Positions 11,834 through 23,273 are shown, counted from the first letter of the stretch. The stretch: 64,000 nt of DNA from Eublepharis macularius (GCF_028583425.1 NC_072792.1:156184676-156248675), one strand, 5' to 3'. Program-made: numbers and translations. Notes: generated by a model not told the origin, from the letters alone.

Positions 11834-13823
11834 CCTCATCATGACAGTGTTAGTGCACATTCTTAATACCTATTTCCTGTATTATGGAGAAGTAAAGAAA
11901 TGTCTTTTTTTGGTGGAAAGTGAAAATGTTCATTTGGATCCAGATGGCAAGGGTGTGCAGAATGGGGAAAAAACAAGCTGAAATTACACACACAACTCAT
12001 TGGCTTGGCTTGTTAAAGCAGCTTCTGGAACATTGAACCAAATCTGGGAAATGAAATTGAAACGAGTCTCTCTCGCTAAAAAGTTTGTGTGTCCCGTTTT
12101 GGTTCATGCCTTCCACCACTGTTTTCCTGAACAGCATCAATCAGATCTCAAGGGGAGAGAGACCTTATGTTATTAATTAACTCTGTTGGCTGGAGGGGGG
12201 AATAAAATCAATGCAAACAGCATGAGTGCATCTCCCCACCCCCCACCCCATAGCTACCTGGGAAGTGGGTCTCCCTTCCTGCCAATCCAGTCCTTGCAAG
12301 GGGAGACCCCTCCTCCCCTCTTATCTGCTTTGGAAACGTTTGGAAGGGAGACTTCAATTATAGGCTGTATTTGGAAAGACATATCCCTGGGAGTAAGTAC
12401 TGTTGAATAACATGGGACTTACATCTGAGTAGACATGCTGGGGTGCAGCTTGGTTTGTTTTGCATCACTACCTGGGCACTGATCTGTCTCCCCTCTCTCC
12501 AGTCAGGGCACTTAGATTCATTGTGAGGAAAAGTGCTGCAGGGTGGGGGGTTCTGTTCAATCAAATTGGATAAAAGCCCAGGAAGACTTCAATCACACAT
12601 TGCAATTCTAAAGAGACTTCCCTGTGAGTAAACCCTACTGAATAACAAGGGACTTACATCTGAGTAGACCTGTTTAGGATTGCTTCCACAGTCTTTCAGG
12701 GCTCTCTTTTTCTGAGTCAATCGGCAAACATGCAACTCCCCCCTTTCAAAAACAATCCTGCCTGCCCCCGCAGGAAAAGGAAAACAGATTTGCTTGGGCC
12801 AGAGGAGAGAGGGGAATTCAGCAAATCATTCTGCCTGCCTGCCTGCACTTGGGTGATGGAGAAGATCTGCAGCAAGAACACTCCATTTGACAGCGGAATG
12901 CTGAACATCAAAAGGATGGATTTGGATTCACCCCTCATTGTGGGAGCAAAGCACAAGGAAACGAGAAACCAACAGGCAGCAGCAGAATACAAAGAGAGTA
13001 AGTTATTGGGACTACAGTAAAAGAAAAAAATGAAAATGGAGCAGGATAGTCTTTTGCACTTGTTGCAGCATTTTCCTACTTGGGAACACCCCTTTGCTCC
13101 ACCCGCCAACGCTCACCTTCTATGGATTGATGATTGTTGTTGTTGTGTGTGTTATTGTGCTTGAGGAAAAACTCAGTGGATCAATTGTTTAGACTAGGAG
13201 GGGGACTGATGGTGGATACTGCTTTTGGTTAAGCATGAAAACAGCTGCCCCAGAGCCTTGTTTACCCACTCAACCCGAAAAGAAGAACGTGCATTTGCAC
13301 ATATGCGCATGCAACAGACCAAAATGGAAAAAAACAAATGGATCAGTTCTGAGTTGGGAGTGGCTGAACTGAAATAAACTAGTAATGAAATGGGATGATT
13401 CCAGAACCCTTGGAACCGAAAATGAAATGGAAACTTTCCCGGTGCACACCCCTATCAGCTAACGTTTTCACTCCCTCTCACCCAATTCTCTTCCTTACTA
13501 AAACAGCCCACATGGCTTCAATCTGTGCAGATTCTGAGATCTCCAGCAAAGACAGTTTGGTAGTTAAAGACAACCCCATCCATTCTCACCAACCCAGAAC
13601 TGCTTTACACACAGATTTCTGACAGTAATCGCATTGATTAAGATGTTAAACTAGCATCTTTAAATGGGGTACAGTTTTCAGTGTTGATTAATAGATCAGC
13701 AAAATGGAGCTAAGGACAGAAAGGGGGGATTTCTTTACAAATCTAAAGGAAGTTCCAAGTTTGAAGAAAAATTTGATATTTAAAATACGCTGTTGTATTA
13801 AAACTCCCCCAAATAACAGGCTC
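11834..13823. other. Intergenic with small palindromic repeats
   Basis: No supported gene. Decayed copies of the small CAATCCTA palindromic repeat lie at 12377-12440 and 12594-12690. An open frame at 12730-13020 has no recognisable domain. Confidence 0.5.
12594..12690. repeat. Small palindromic interspersed repeat (CAATCCTA type)
   Basis: Contains CTGTGAGTAAACCC, GGGACTTACATCTGAGTAGAC and an AGGATTGC end. This is the layout of a very common reptile palindromic repeat whose halves mirror around CCATTGAACTCAATGG. A second partial copy is at 12377-12440. Confidence 0.6.
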
Positions 13824-13831
13824 AGTGCTTG

Positions 13832-14221
13832 CAGGGGCGGCGCACCTATTGAGGCCAGGCAGGCGGTAGCCGCAGGCGCGGGGTGCCGGAGGGAGTGCTG
13901 GAAGAGGCGTGGGGGGGGGAGAGCGCGCCCCCCAAAGCAGAAGCCTCCTATTCCTCCCACCCCGCGCCACCACCGCCGCCAGCACAAGCCCCCAGCCGGG
14001 CGCAGCCACGGCGGGCAGGCATCTGCTGCGGCGGAGGCAACTGAGCGGGAGAGCTCGGAGGCCGCCCGCCGCAGCGATCAGGCCGGCGGTGGCGCGTGCG
14101 CTCCCGTGATGACGTCACGCATGATGTCATCACGCAGGCAGGTGCGCGCGTGCTCGTGTGCGCGGGGGGGACGCGCTTGGCCGGCCAGCCGCGAGCGCGG
14201 CAAACCCTAGCGCCGCCCCTG
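13832..14221. mobile_element. GC-rich non-autonomous hAT element, perfect 8-bp TSD
   Basis: Termini CAGGGGCGGCGC...GCGCCGCCCCTG are a 12-bp inverted repeat. AGTGCTTG is duplicated exactly at 13824-13831 and 14222-14229. The 390-bp interior is very GC- and CpG-rich and would look like a CpG island. It holds a consensus CRE-like TGACGTCA at 14110-14117 and a second TGATGTCATCA just after. There is no transposase frame. Confidence 0.9.
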
Positions 14222-14229
14222 AGTGCTTG

Positions 14230-16340
14230 TAGGTTTAAGAAAAGAATGCCCACTGAGCTCTCAGTTGTCATTATGGAGGTTGCTAGGCAACTGCAACAAT
14301 ATTGCCAAGCCTTCCAAACTTTGGTTTGTGTAATGCAAAGCCATGGGGAGGAGCAGGGGTAGGTTTGGACAAAATAGTCCTTGAAATGGTCTCATTCTTC
14401 TCCCCTGACATATTCCCTGATGGAGGAGGACTTGTGGGGGACAGTGAACATTGGAGACACATTACTCACACCACTTGTCTTAGTAGTTCTGGCCACCATG
14501 CAATTGGGCCTGGCCTACTGCGCAACTGGGCCTGGGAACTGGTGCAGCCACTACACAACTGTTCCTTGCCACCGACATCAGCTGCAGCACAACTGAACCT
14601 GGCCTGGCACCAGTAGCCACCATGTGATTGGGCATGGCCTTGTGCCAACAGCTACTGCACAGCTGAACCTGACTTTCCTGTGAAGAGACTGCCAAGGGGA
14701 AGGAAGGAAGGAAAGCTTAAGAAAGGGGAGCAGATAAGGATAGGTTGGCTGGTGGATGGGAAGAAGGAAAGGCAGCAGGAGAGGCTATGGGGGCTTTCAG
14801 GGAAGGAAAAGAGGAAATGGGGGGATACAGGGGAAATAAAAAGCCCTCAAGTCTTTGTGGGTGCTCTGTTTGTTCCTACATGTTTCTGGAGAGGGGAAAG
14901 ATTGCCTCGTATTGGTGGAGAGCAATTAATGTATGCACTGTGAAGTTCCCAAGTCCAGTCCTTTTTTCTCAAGTTAAAGAATCGGAGACTGATCTATTTC
15001 TCAAAAAAGGCAGGTGAGAGAATGTTCAGCAGTTAACTCTAGCTAACCCTGTTTTATGTTTGCTTTCTATAGCCAACCCTGCTATATTTCCTTGTTTGGT
15101 AAGCTGCTTCATAATGATCTGTATCTCCTCTTTAATTAAATGTTTTGTGGAATAAAGCTTTTTTAGAAACCAATGCCTAATCTTTGGGGGAGCAAGAGTC
15201 CTTTAGATAAACCATTCAAGCCCACTTGTGCCCACAGATTGTTCAGGCCAAGGGCCAACCTCTTGAGCCTGTGGGCACCTTTGGAATTCTGATAATGGAT
15301 GGTGGGCACACAACCACAAAATGGCTGCCACAGGAGCTTGAGCCACATACATGGAGGAAGTCCAACTGCAGGGGGGAAGGAATAATTTTTTTTAAAATGC
15401 ACTGGGAAAGAGGAGTGAGAGAATAAAACAAACACTGTGGTGGTAGTTGTCACTGAAACAATATTTTAATCTGCCTAACTAATTGGATCTTCAATGGCCA
15501 ATCAGAATTCTTGCTGGGTAAGAGCCCCACTTGGCCCCACCCATTTTCTAACAACCCTTGGTGGGCACCAAGAAAGCTGTCAGTGGGCATGCTGAGGTCC
15601 CCTGGTTCAGGTTATGCTAACAGACAGTTCCATGTCTAGCTGACAGGGAGTCCCAGAAGGAAGGAAGCTGAGAGCAAGCAGCTGGTAAGGATGAGATCAA
15701 CACCCTGTTTCCTACATACACACACTGAGGTGGACCAGAAAACATCTCTTCCAATGTTATAATGGGCAAATTCAAATAACTGGAACTCCTCTGGGCCCGA
15801 TCTAATTTGGATGGAAGAAGCCCAAACTGGATAAAGTTTTCCCCATAAATTCCATCTCCTTGGTGACTTAGTGCAGCCGCAGAGCTGGCAGCAGCGAGCG
15901 AAAGGGACTGAGCTGAGTACCAGTGGCAATGAGATTCCTGACAGCCTCCTCACTTTGAATGGAAGATATAAGCCAAAATACAAAGATGTCTCTTTACCTT
16001 CAGTGTTCAAATAGAGTTGGAAGCACGCATTACGGAAGTCATGGGATGTTGCTAAAAGCGACCTTCCCAAAGCACAATATATAGGCTACACAGAGTCCTA
16101 GATTAATAGAAATGCCAGATAGATATTAAAATGACTTGGCAGGTTTTCCCCTGGCTCTCTCTAAATAATTATTTCCCAGATGCATCGTGCTCAGTGAGAT
16201 CTGGATTGCAGCCTTACTCATCAGCAGATTCAAAGAATTCTGATGCACGCAGGGCCAATTTCTCGAAGAACAGATAAGGGAAGAAACCAAGGAATAAAGA
16301 ATGAGACTTGTTTAAAGTTAGGGAGGAAAGAAGATAGGAA
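14230..16340. other. Intergenic with a degenerate internal duplication
   Basis: The motif GCCACCATGNNATTGGGC occurs at about 14491 and again at about 14616, a degenerate 125-bp duplication. AATAAAGC at about 15152 and nearby text have the look of an LTR end, but I see no second LTR, primer site or TSD. No gene supported. Confidence 0.4.
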
Positions 16341-16347
16341 TAAAAAA

Positions 16348-16643
16348 AAAACAGAAGATCCTGCTGGATCGGACAAGTGGTCCAGCTAGTCCAGCTTACT
16401 GATTCAGTTCACGCAGTGGCTGACACAAACCAAACATAGAGGCTAAGGCCCCAGTGCTGCAGCCTCCTAGCACTGGTATTCAGAGGTGTGCTGCCTCTGT
16501 CGACAGAGGCTCCCTTCAGTCACTGTGGTTAGTAGCCATTGATGGACTTCTCCTCAGTGTTTCTGTCTAGCTCCCTTTTAAAGGTATCTGTGCTCGTGGC
16601 CAGCACAACCTCCACTGGCAGGGAGTTCCCTCAGACTCAAGGT
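16348..16643 (-). mobile_element. CR1-like LINE 3' fragment, reverse orientation
   Basis: The complement carries GGGAACTCCCTGCCAGTGGA, 'TTTAAAAGGGAG', 'CCATCAATGGCTACTA' and a 'GATCCAGCAGGATC' end. It is the same LINE 3' type as at 4098-4630, in the other orientation. Confidence 0.6.
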
Positions 16644-16740
16644 TGCCGTGTCAGATGAGACCAGGAAGGGGAATTCCTTAAAGGGCTTAAAGACTCCCAC
16701 CGTCTGGGAGATGGTCAGCCACTCCTCTTGGCTTAACTGA

Positions 16741-16942
16741 GAGCCAAACTACAAGTGACGCCTGACACAGGTTGGACACTTGTCAGCTTACCTCAAGTTT
16801 TGATGGGAAATGTAGGCGTCCTGGTTTTACAGCTTGGCTCTCCATTACAGCTGCAAGACCAGGACGCCTACATTTCCCATCAAAACTTGAGGGAAGCTGA
16901 CAAGTGTCCAAACTGTGTCAGGCATCACTTGTAGCTTGGCTC
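16741..16942. mobile_element. MITE with about 84-bp inverted arms, 3-bp TSD (TGA)
   Basis: Arms GAGCCAARCTACAAGTGA...GTAGGCGTCCTGG are almost perfectly mirrored. TGA flanks both sides (16738-16740 and 16943-16945). It sits inside the hAT transposase remnant, and transposase-like reading resumes on the far side. It is the same family as 6369 and shares CTACAAGTGAC with the larger element at 22389. Confidence 0.85.
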
Positions 16943-17114
16943 TGACTCTCCCCTCTCAGAGTCGCTGTCTGAGAGCCACATTACGAGGTCAGCCTGCTGC
17001 TCCGCCAAACTCTCAAGCATGGCATGGGTGGAGTTCCAGAGAGTGCTTACGCTGTTGATTCGGTGATGCTCTGGCATGCCTGCCAGGACCTGCTTCTGGC
17101 ACAGCTGATAGGTA

Positions 17115-17565
17115 CACAAGAAAAGCTCTCTCAGACAAAAAATTTAACAATGTATTTATGAACGTCTAAAGTGCTAAGTGCTTCAATGGATACTATGAAC
17201 TATATCACCCGTCCTAATACATTCAATACAATACTATCTGCCACTACGTAAATAACTCATGAAGGAATCATCAGTACAATGTCCCACAATGTAACATACA
17301 AAGATTGAAGTAACAATTCATTCAGGAATAGCAATACATACAATACAACTTCAATTCATCCGACAATAAATAAAGGTGCAGCCCGCATTAATAGCAACAA
17401 GAATTGCTTACTGCACTGTTCCATCGTTTTCCCATTAATTGTAAGGTCGAATCCTTTCATTCATAAATAAGCTCAATGGCTTGATCTTTATGTGATTCAG
17501 CCCACGCATTACAGCAGTGTTCTGGATTAAGTTTGCTCTCTGGAGGGAGCCTCTCGGTTGAGTAT
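17115..17565 (-). mobile_element. 451-bp retroposon insertion, 15-bp TSD
   Basis: The 15-mer CACAGCTGATAGGTA is repeated exactly at 17100-17114 and 17566-17580. It brackets AT-rich sequence unrelated to the surrounding hAT transposase. TSDs this long indicate target-primed retrotransposition (LINE, SINE or Penelope-like). I cannot name the family, and the orientation is a guess. Confidence 0.75.
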
Positions 17566-19019
17566 CACAGCTGATAGGTAGCCTTCACACTGTGTGAGAA
17601 GTAACTCATGATGCGCCAGTATCTCATGATGAGACACTGGAAACCACAAGTTGCTGCGTCCAGTCTGGGATCCTCAGGATTCAGACCCAGACCCAGTCCG
17701 TCCTTCACCATGAGGTGAGGTTTGTGGGCCACACAGTAAATGTGCTCGAGGCCCACTTGCACTATGGCTGTCCAGATGTCTGTGCCACCATCGGTCCCCA
17801 TGTATCCCATGGCGATGTACTTGCCTGCCCACACAACTATAACTGCCTCTAGATGGCAGCAGCGATGTTGTCTGTCATATGCACCTCATTAAGAACCTTG
17901 GCATGGAGCAAAACCTGGCAGCAGCTGGCCCAGCAGCCCCCCCCCCCAATCTGGCCCTTCCTAACACTGGTTGTCCCACTCCCACCTGGTGGAAGGTTAT
18001 CGGGTTGTCACCGGTGCAGTCAGCAGGTGGTACACATGCTGTGACTGAGAGCAGCTCCAGATATCTGATGTGACGTGCACACTTCTCCCATTAGCTTGGG
18101 ACAATTGTGCCTTCACATAGTCCTGCCTCGTGTGGTGCAAGAAGGGAGTGTGTGCCAAGGACAGACCTGCAGAAGCCAATGTCCTCGACTAAAGAAAAGG
18201 GATCCCGTCCAGAGCACCCTCTTGCTGCTGAGGCAAGTGACCCTCTTCCCTGCCCTCTGGATCCCCCCCCCCTCTTGGCACACTAGTACCATCCCAATCA
18301 ATCACCGCTATCAGGGATGCTTGGCATCCCTTCCCTATAAGAGACTTGGGAGGGAAGGCATCAAGGGTGGTTGTGGGACAACCCCTCTGCCGGCTTGCTG
18401 GTGGCCATGTTTCTCTCTTCTCCTGAAGAAGCCCCACCTGGTGGAGCTTCTTCAAGTGGTTCCTGAGTCCGGCAGTGAAGAGATGAGGTCTTTCAACTGA
18501 TCTAGGCCATACACAGCTGAAATGCCCGCAAGGGTCCTGCATCTTCTGGAAGTGATCACAGATGGTGGAGGTATAGGGGCATCCATGCTGCCCTGCAGCT
18601 GTGGACAACCCAGGAACAGCCTCCTGTGAAGTGCTCAGGGCTGACACTGTGTCAGGGGTGGGGCAGACAGAAAGAGACAACCAAGTGCAAAGGGGCTGAG
18701 ATGGCAGCAGCCTGGGGGGCAAATCCTCTCTTCCTTTTCTGCTACCTCCAGCCTCTCCTCCTGCCTCCCTTTGGAAGGCCTGCTGCTGACCTCAGAGGAA
18801 ACTGGGGAAGGGTCGCCAATGGCAGTCACCTCCTCTAGTTCCTCCAGCATCCTCTGGGTCCCTGGGGTAAGTTTGAGGTCCAGAAGACTCCTGTACCCTA
18901 AATACATCTCAAAGGACACCTCATGCTGTTCCTCCTCCCACTGCTGAGTCAAAACAACTGGAGGAGGAGCCTCAGTAGCAGGCCCCTGCCCAGTGCCAGC
19001 TCCATCCTCAGCAGGGCCA

Positions 19020-19270
19020 GTGCATCCATTTAGGCTGGGCCGGAAGCTGCCTCGAGTGCTAAGGCACCGAGGGGGCGCTGGGGGGGGCACGCACCACAGA
19101 GTTCAATTGCCCCATGCTGCTGCTGCCACCACCACCAGCACATAGCTGTGGGCCAGGCGCATGGCAGGCAGCCAGGGTGGGGCGCGGAGCAACTGAGCCG
19201 GAGGGAGGATGCACACACGCCACCTTAGCCACCAGCCACGCCTGGCCCGCAGCTGCTGCGCCTGACAAAT
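19020..19270. other. GC-rich patch, possible mobile element
   Basis: It begins near CAGGGCCAGTGC (19013) and contains GGGGGCGCTGGGGGGGGCACG. It resembles GC-rich hAT derivatives, but I see no matching right terminus or TSD. Confidence 0.3.
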
Positions 19271-20795
19271 ATCAGAAGTTTTTTTAAAAAACAAGCTTGT
19301 TGTGTGTCCAACCTGGAGATGGAATTATGTTCTCTTATTAAAAAGCCTTATTTATGTTATTATTCTAACTACTCTAGCGAGAAGCTTAATTCCTCTTCAA
19401 GAATCAAGCAACTCTCTCCTTGAAACCAGAGGCTAGTAAAGGTCAGCCTATAGCTACAAATGCTATTTTTCTAAACCACCTGGCCTAGCTTCACAGAAGC
19501 CAAAACTAAGAACAAGTTGAGCAGCCTAATTAATTTCTTTTTACTACCTTATTAAAGATTAGCAACAAGAATATCTCAGGATAACCAACAAGAACCCTGA
19601 AATTGCACTATAGCCAACAACAATAACAACTGTAGTGCAGAACAGCTCTTAAAATACATAACAACAACACGATTCTTTAAATATTAAATCACAAATACAA
19701 ACAACAAGCAAGAAACAATCTGCTCCCCGCTAGCAACAGCATCCACCAACCACAGAAAACAAGCAAAAGCACCCACACCACAACACCCACCAACAACAGA
19801 ACACAAGAATGCCTCTGAAGTGTCTGCTTCACACTTCAGTCCCCCCTCAGCCCCCACTGGCAGGCCAGGATCTCTCATTCTTTCTCCTCACTACTCCTCA
19901 GTTCTTTCTGACTCCTCTGGGGACACACACAGCTTAAATAACTTGGATCATTGGAATTGTTTAGATTTTAATTTGCTACAGTATCTTTAATTGACTTAGT
20001 AATTGTATGGTTGATTGCTGTTTAAAATTACCTTTCTTCCTTGCCTTTATCCACCTTTGAGTCAATCAAGTCAATTTAGTTAAACAGCAGCGCCTCAGCC
20101 GTTCTTGTTGGACCAATATTGTTCCAAGGTCTCACTGAGGTATACAAAGACTCAGATCCTGAAGCCCAGGTCTGTGAAGCATAGATGTGTGTGGGAATGC
20201 CTGCACAGGTCTATCCCAATCTCTTTTGGGTTAACAGTTCATCTATGGTTGTTTGCCATGATGGTTAAATGGAACGGGGTACATCTGAATACCACACCAA
20301 CTGTTGCAGGGGGGAATCACACAGGAAAAGGGTGCTCTTCCATCTTCCAAATTATTTTAGATCAATTATTTAATATACTTTTATCCCACAGTGGAGGGAT
20401 GTCTCCTATCCTAGAGATCATGACTGTACTATTATTATGGCTCCCTTTCGTTCATGTTCAGGAGCCTGGCTGCAAGTTGGTAGCTGGCAAAGAGGAAAAG
20501 GCCTGGGGGTTAGTTATTTGTCCAGAAACACTGAGCACTTCAATGCTTAGAGAGGCAAATGTCTCTGAACAGGGTGGGGCAAAAGGCTTACCAGCTAACA
20601 CCTCGGCTACATTGGCCTAGCAAAAGGGGAGGGAATGGGGACGCCGAAAGACTTGATCACATTCCTTTATTTGGGGTCAGAGAGACTGGGAAAGGCCCCA
20701 GAGAAGGATGGACTCCCTACAGGAGATTATAAATTCTCTCTGTGAGGGGAAATGGGGAGAAATTCTAACCTCTGAGAACTAAGATAATGGAGGAT
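19271..20795. other. Intergenic, nothing recognised
   Basis: AT-rich sequence. The open frame at 20105-20620 has no domain that I recognise. Confidence 0.5.
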
Positions 20796-20798
20796 TTT

Positions 20799-20832
<34 letters not shown>

Positions 20833-21348
20833 TTCGATTTATATACCGCCCTTCAGGACAATACCCACTCAGAGAGGTTTACAAAGTATGCCATTATTGA
20901 TGGTTGTTGTGGGTTTTCCGGGCTGTATTGCCGTGGTCTTGGCATTGTAGTTCCTGACGTTTCGCCAGCAGCTGTGGCTGGCTGGCATCTTCAGAGGTGT
21001 AGCACCAAAAGACAGAGATCTTGACACTGAGAGATCTCTGTCTTTTGGTGCTACACCTCTGAAGATGCCAGCCACAGCTGCTGGCGAAACGTCAGGAACT
21101 ACAATGCCAAGACCACGGCAATACAGCCTGGAAAACCCACAACAACCATCGTTCTCTGGCCGTGAAAGCCTTCGACAATATGCCAGTATTATCCCCACAA
21201 CAAAACACCCTGTGAGGTGGGTGGGGCTGAGAGAGCTCCAGAGAACTGCGACTAGCCCAAGGTCACCCAGCTGGCTTCAAGTGGGGAATCAAACCCGGCT
21301 CTCCAGATTAGAGTCCCACGCTCTTAACGACTACACCAAACTGCATCT
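20799..21348 (-). mobile_element. tRNA-derived SINE with (AAC)n tail, interrupted
   Basis: On the minus strand the tRNA-like head is at the right end (complement of CTCTTAACGACTACACCAAACTG, with box-B-like GGTTTGATTCC) and the tail is the (AAC)n run at 20799-20831. An uninterrupted copy lies at 26311-26564. The body is split at ACAAAGTATG by a 280-bp palindromic insertion (20899-21178). Confidence 0.85.
20899..21178. mobile_element. Palindromic repeat, probably Penelope-like, 12-bp TSD
   Basis: Two arms of about 125 bp mirror each other (GGTTGTTGTGGGTTTTCC...GGAAAACCCACAACAACC), with an extra 3' segment ending CCTTCGACAATA only on the right. Flanks TATGCCATTATT (20887-20898) and TATGCCAGTATT (21179-21190) match at 11 of 12. 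Each arm has a CTGAAGA-stem-GAAA block like a hammerhead core (21059-21089 on plus). The family name is inference. Confidence 0.7.
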
Positions 21349-21565
21349 TTAAGAATTACTACCCTGTCCTAATGTAACACCATTCAGAGGTAGGCTGAAT
21401 TGGGGCACAGTTTTCTCGCACTGCAGATGCTAATTTCCTGCACTTTGCACCTCTGCTCCATCAAACTAATTACAACATGTATGATCGCTAGCTTCCTGTC
21501 ACTCTAATTTGCAATACCCCTCCCACCTCTGTGTGGATTATAAAGACTCCTACCTTTTCCCACTC

Positions 21566-21695
21566 CTTGTATTTAACAAAGGGAGCTCCGACTCTTGAAA
21601 GCTCATACCCTGAAAATCTAGTTGGTCTTTAAGGTGCTACTGGACCCAAATCTTGCTCTTCTACTACAGACCAGCATTGCTACCTTCCTGAAACT
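21566..21695 (+). repeat. Penelope-like 3' end fragment (AGCTC..GAAAGCTCATACC type)
   Basis: Text includes GGGAGCTCCGACTCTTGAAA, GCTCATACCCTGAAAATCTA, GTTGGTCTTTAAGGTGCTAC and CTACTACAGACCA. The same order appears at 28283, 37888, 53650 and 61080. The class assignment is from memory. Confidence 0.55.
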
Positions 21696-21699
21696 ACAT

Positions 21700-22385
21700 C
21701 ATTTCTATTTATCCTAGCTCAGCCTAATGCCTGAACTGGCCATATGTATTTTTTTAATTAAACTTGCTCATATTCGGAATGCCCAGAATCTAATCTCTAT
21801 GGCTGCACCATTGCTCATGTGGTCCTGCTTACCAAAGATCAGTAAAGAGGAGGAGGGGCAGGGCTTAAGCCCACCACCTCTCCAGTGCAAAAAAGTAATC
21901 GATCATCCTTGCAGTAGCTTGAACGAGTGAAGCAGGAGATGCAGTAACTAGGTGGAGCCCTTAAACAGCTACGCAGTAGAGGGTGCAAGAAGTACTAATC
22001 CTTTTAGTGGGCGATGCTCTTCCAGATTAGTTGATTTCAGTGGTTACTGACTTACTAGAGAAGTTGGTACACTCAGGAATTAGGGAAAGGGGTGCCTCAC
22101 TCGGTGAAGACCTGGGATGGCAAGAGGACTTTTCCAAGCTTCTGGACAAACAGGAATGGCCTTGCAAAACCATTTCCTAACTCCCACCCTTTCTTCCAGG
22201 AGCTCAGCATGTCCTATGAGGTTCTCTCATCTTCAAAAGGAAGGTTAGGTGGAGAAGCAGTGACTGGCCAAAGGTTACCAAGTAAGCCAAGATTTTTATG
22301 GGAACCTCACCATTGTTTTATTTATTTAAAAGGTGTTGACTTTCTTGGTGTACATTTTGTAACATGGAATAGGTAAATGTTTATT
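21700..22385. other. Intergenic, nothing recognised
   Basis: No supported gene. A weak SINE-like fragment may lie at 22190-22300. Confidence 0.45.
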
Positions 22386-22388
22386 TTT

Positions 22389-22813
22389 CTTGCTACAAGT
22401 GACATTTTACACGTGAAGGATAAAGGATCATTTTTGCAAGTCTTTCTGGGAACTGAAGTTCCTCTCCCCCACCCCTTTTCCTTTTGTTCCTTCCCCTCGC
22501 TGCCTGAAGAGACAGAGAAAGCCTACGGCAACAGCAACTTCTGCAAATCATTTCTCCAGTCACAAGCCTGCTCTCAATGATCTTTGGGGCAGGCAGCTGC
22601 AACTTTCTCAGCTTTCTCCGGAGCATCACCCCCCCCCCCCCTCCAGCAAGACAACTTGCAAAAGCTGATGTTGCCGTAGGCTCTCTCTGTCTCTTCAGGC
22701 AGCGAGGGGAAGGAACAGAAGGAAAAGGGGTGGGGGAGAGGAACTTCAGTTCCCAGAAAGACTTGCGAAAATGATCCTTTATCCTTCATGTGTAAAATGT
22801 CACTTGTAGCAAG
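22389..22813. mobile_element. Long palindromic MITE, about 140-bp arms
   Basis: CTTGCTACAAGTGACATTTT at the left is mirrored by AAAATGTCACTTGTAGCAAG at the right. The mirror continues through GGATCATTTTTGCAAGTCTTTCTGGGAACTGAAG and the CTGCCTGAAGAGACAGAGA region (given here only as landmarks near 22425 and 22500). A C run (22629-22641) lies in the loop. No convincing TSD. CTACAAGTGAC is shared with the MITEs at 6369 and 16741. Confidence 0.75.
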
Positions 22814-22985
22814 GCTCTGAAACGAGCACCTTCTGTCAGACAACCTCTCCCACAGCTTCCTTCAGACCGTTTGTTGCTAAGTTCAAGGAAGGAGCTCTTC
22901 CTCGAGAATTTATTTCAAGGGCTTCTCTCCCTTCTGCTCCTTGCCTGACGCTCAGAGAAGCTTTAGTACTTCCTGTTCTTCCCTC
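22814..22985. other. Short spacer, nothing recognised
   Basis: Unassigned sequence between a MITE and a SINE. Confidence 0.4.
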
Positions 22986-23044
22986 CCCAACTCTCAGCCC
23001 TACCCACCTCACAGGGTGATTGTTTGGGGGATAATAATAACATA

Positions 23045-23261
23045 GGTGGTTGTTGTGGGTTTTCCGGGCTGTATTGCCGTGGTCTTGGCATTGTAGTTCC
23101 TGACGTTTCGCCAGCAGCTGTGGCTGGCATCTTCAGAGGTGAAGATGCCAGCCACAGCTGCTGGCGAAACGTCAGGAACTACAATGCCAAGACCACGGCA
23201 ATACAGCCCGGAAAACCCACAACAACCATCGTTCTCCGGCCGTGAAAGCCTTTGACAATAC
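23045..23261. mobile_element. Palindromic Penelope-like unit 1
   Basis: It has the same mirrored arms as the element at 20899 but a shorter centre. It is bordered by AATAATAACATA at 23033-23044 and 23262-23273. The plus-strand hammerhead-like block here has GTGAAGA in place of CTGAAGA because of the shortened centre. Confidence 0.7.
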
Positions 23262-23273
23262 AATAATAACATA

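Larger units (their letters stand above)
16645..19090 (-). pseudogene. hAT transposase with BED zinc finger, broken
   Basis: Minus-strand fragments in several frames line up in hAT order. A BED-finger-like block lies at about 18575-18432 (CDHF...C...C...LRNHLKKLH). The 'VHVTSDIW' motif, which usually carries the first catalytic Asp, lies near 18080. 'CVAHKPHLMVKDGL' lies near 17735. 'GMPEHHRINSVSTLWNSTHAMLE' spans about 17073-17005, so it is split here into GMPEHHRI and WNSTHAMLE. 'PFKEFPFLVSSDT' lies near 16670. Frameshifts separate these blocks, the C-terminal dimerisation region is missing, and two insertions (16741-16942 and 17115-17565) interrupt it. The minus-strand frame at 18635-19090 may be its N-terminal part, but I do not recognise it. 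Its role when intact would be cut-and-paste transposition with 8-bp TSDs. It could have mobilised some of the short hAT elements here, though nothing in the termini links them directly. Confidence 0.75.

Noticed and set aside
12730..13020. 96-codon frame as a gene
   Set aside because: No domain, no supporting context, and mixed composition typical of chance.
13704..14271. CpG-rich block with 168- and 107-codon frames, as a promoter or gene
   Set aside because: It is bounded by hAT termini and an exact 8-bp TSD, so it is a transposon. The frames are due to GC richness.
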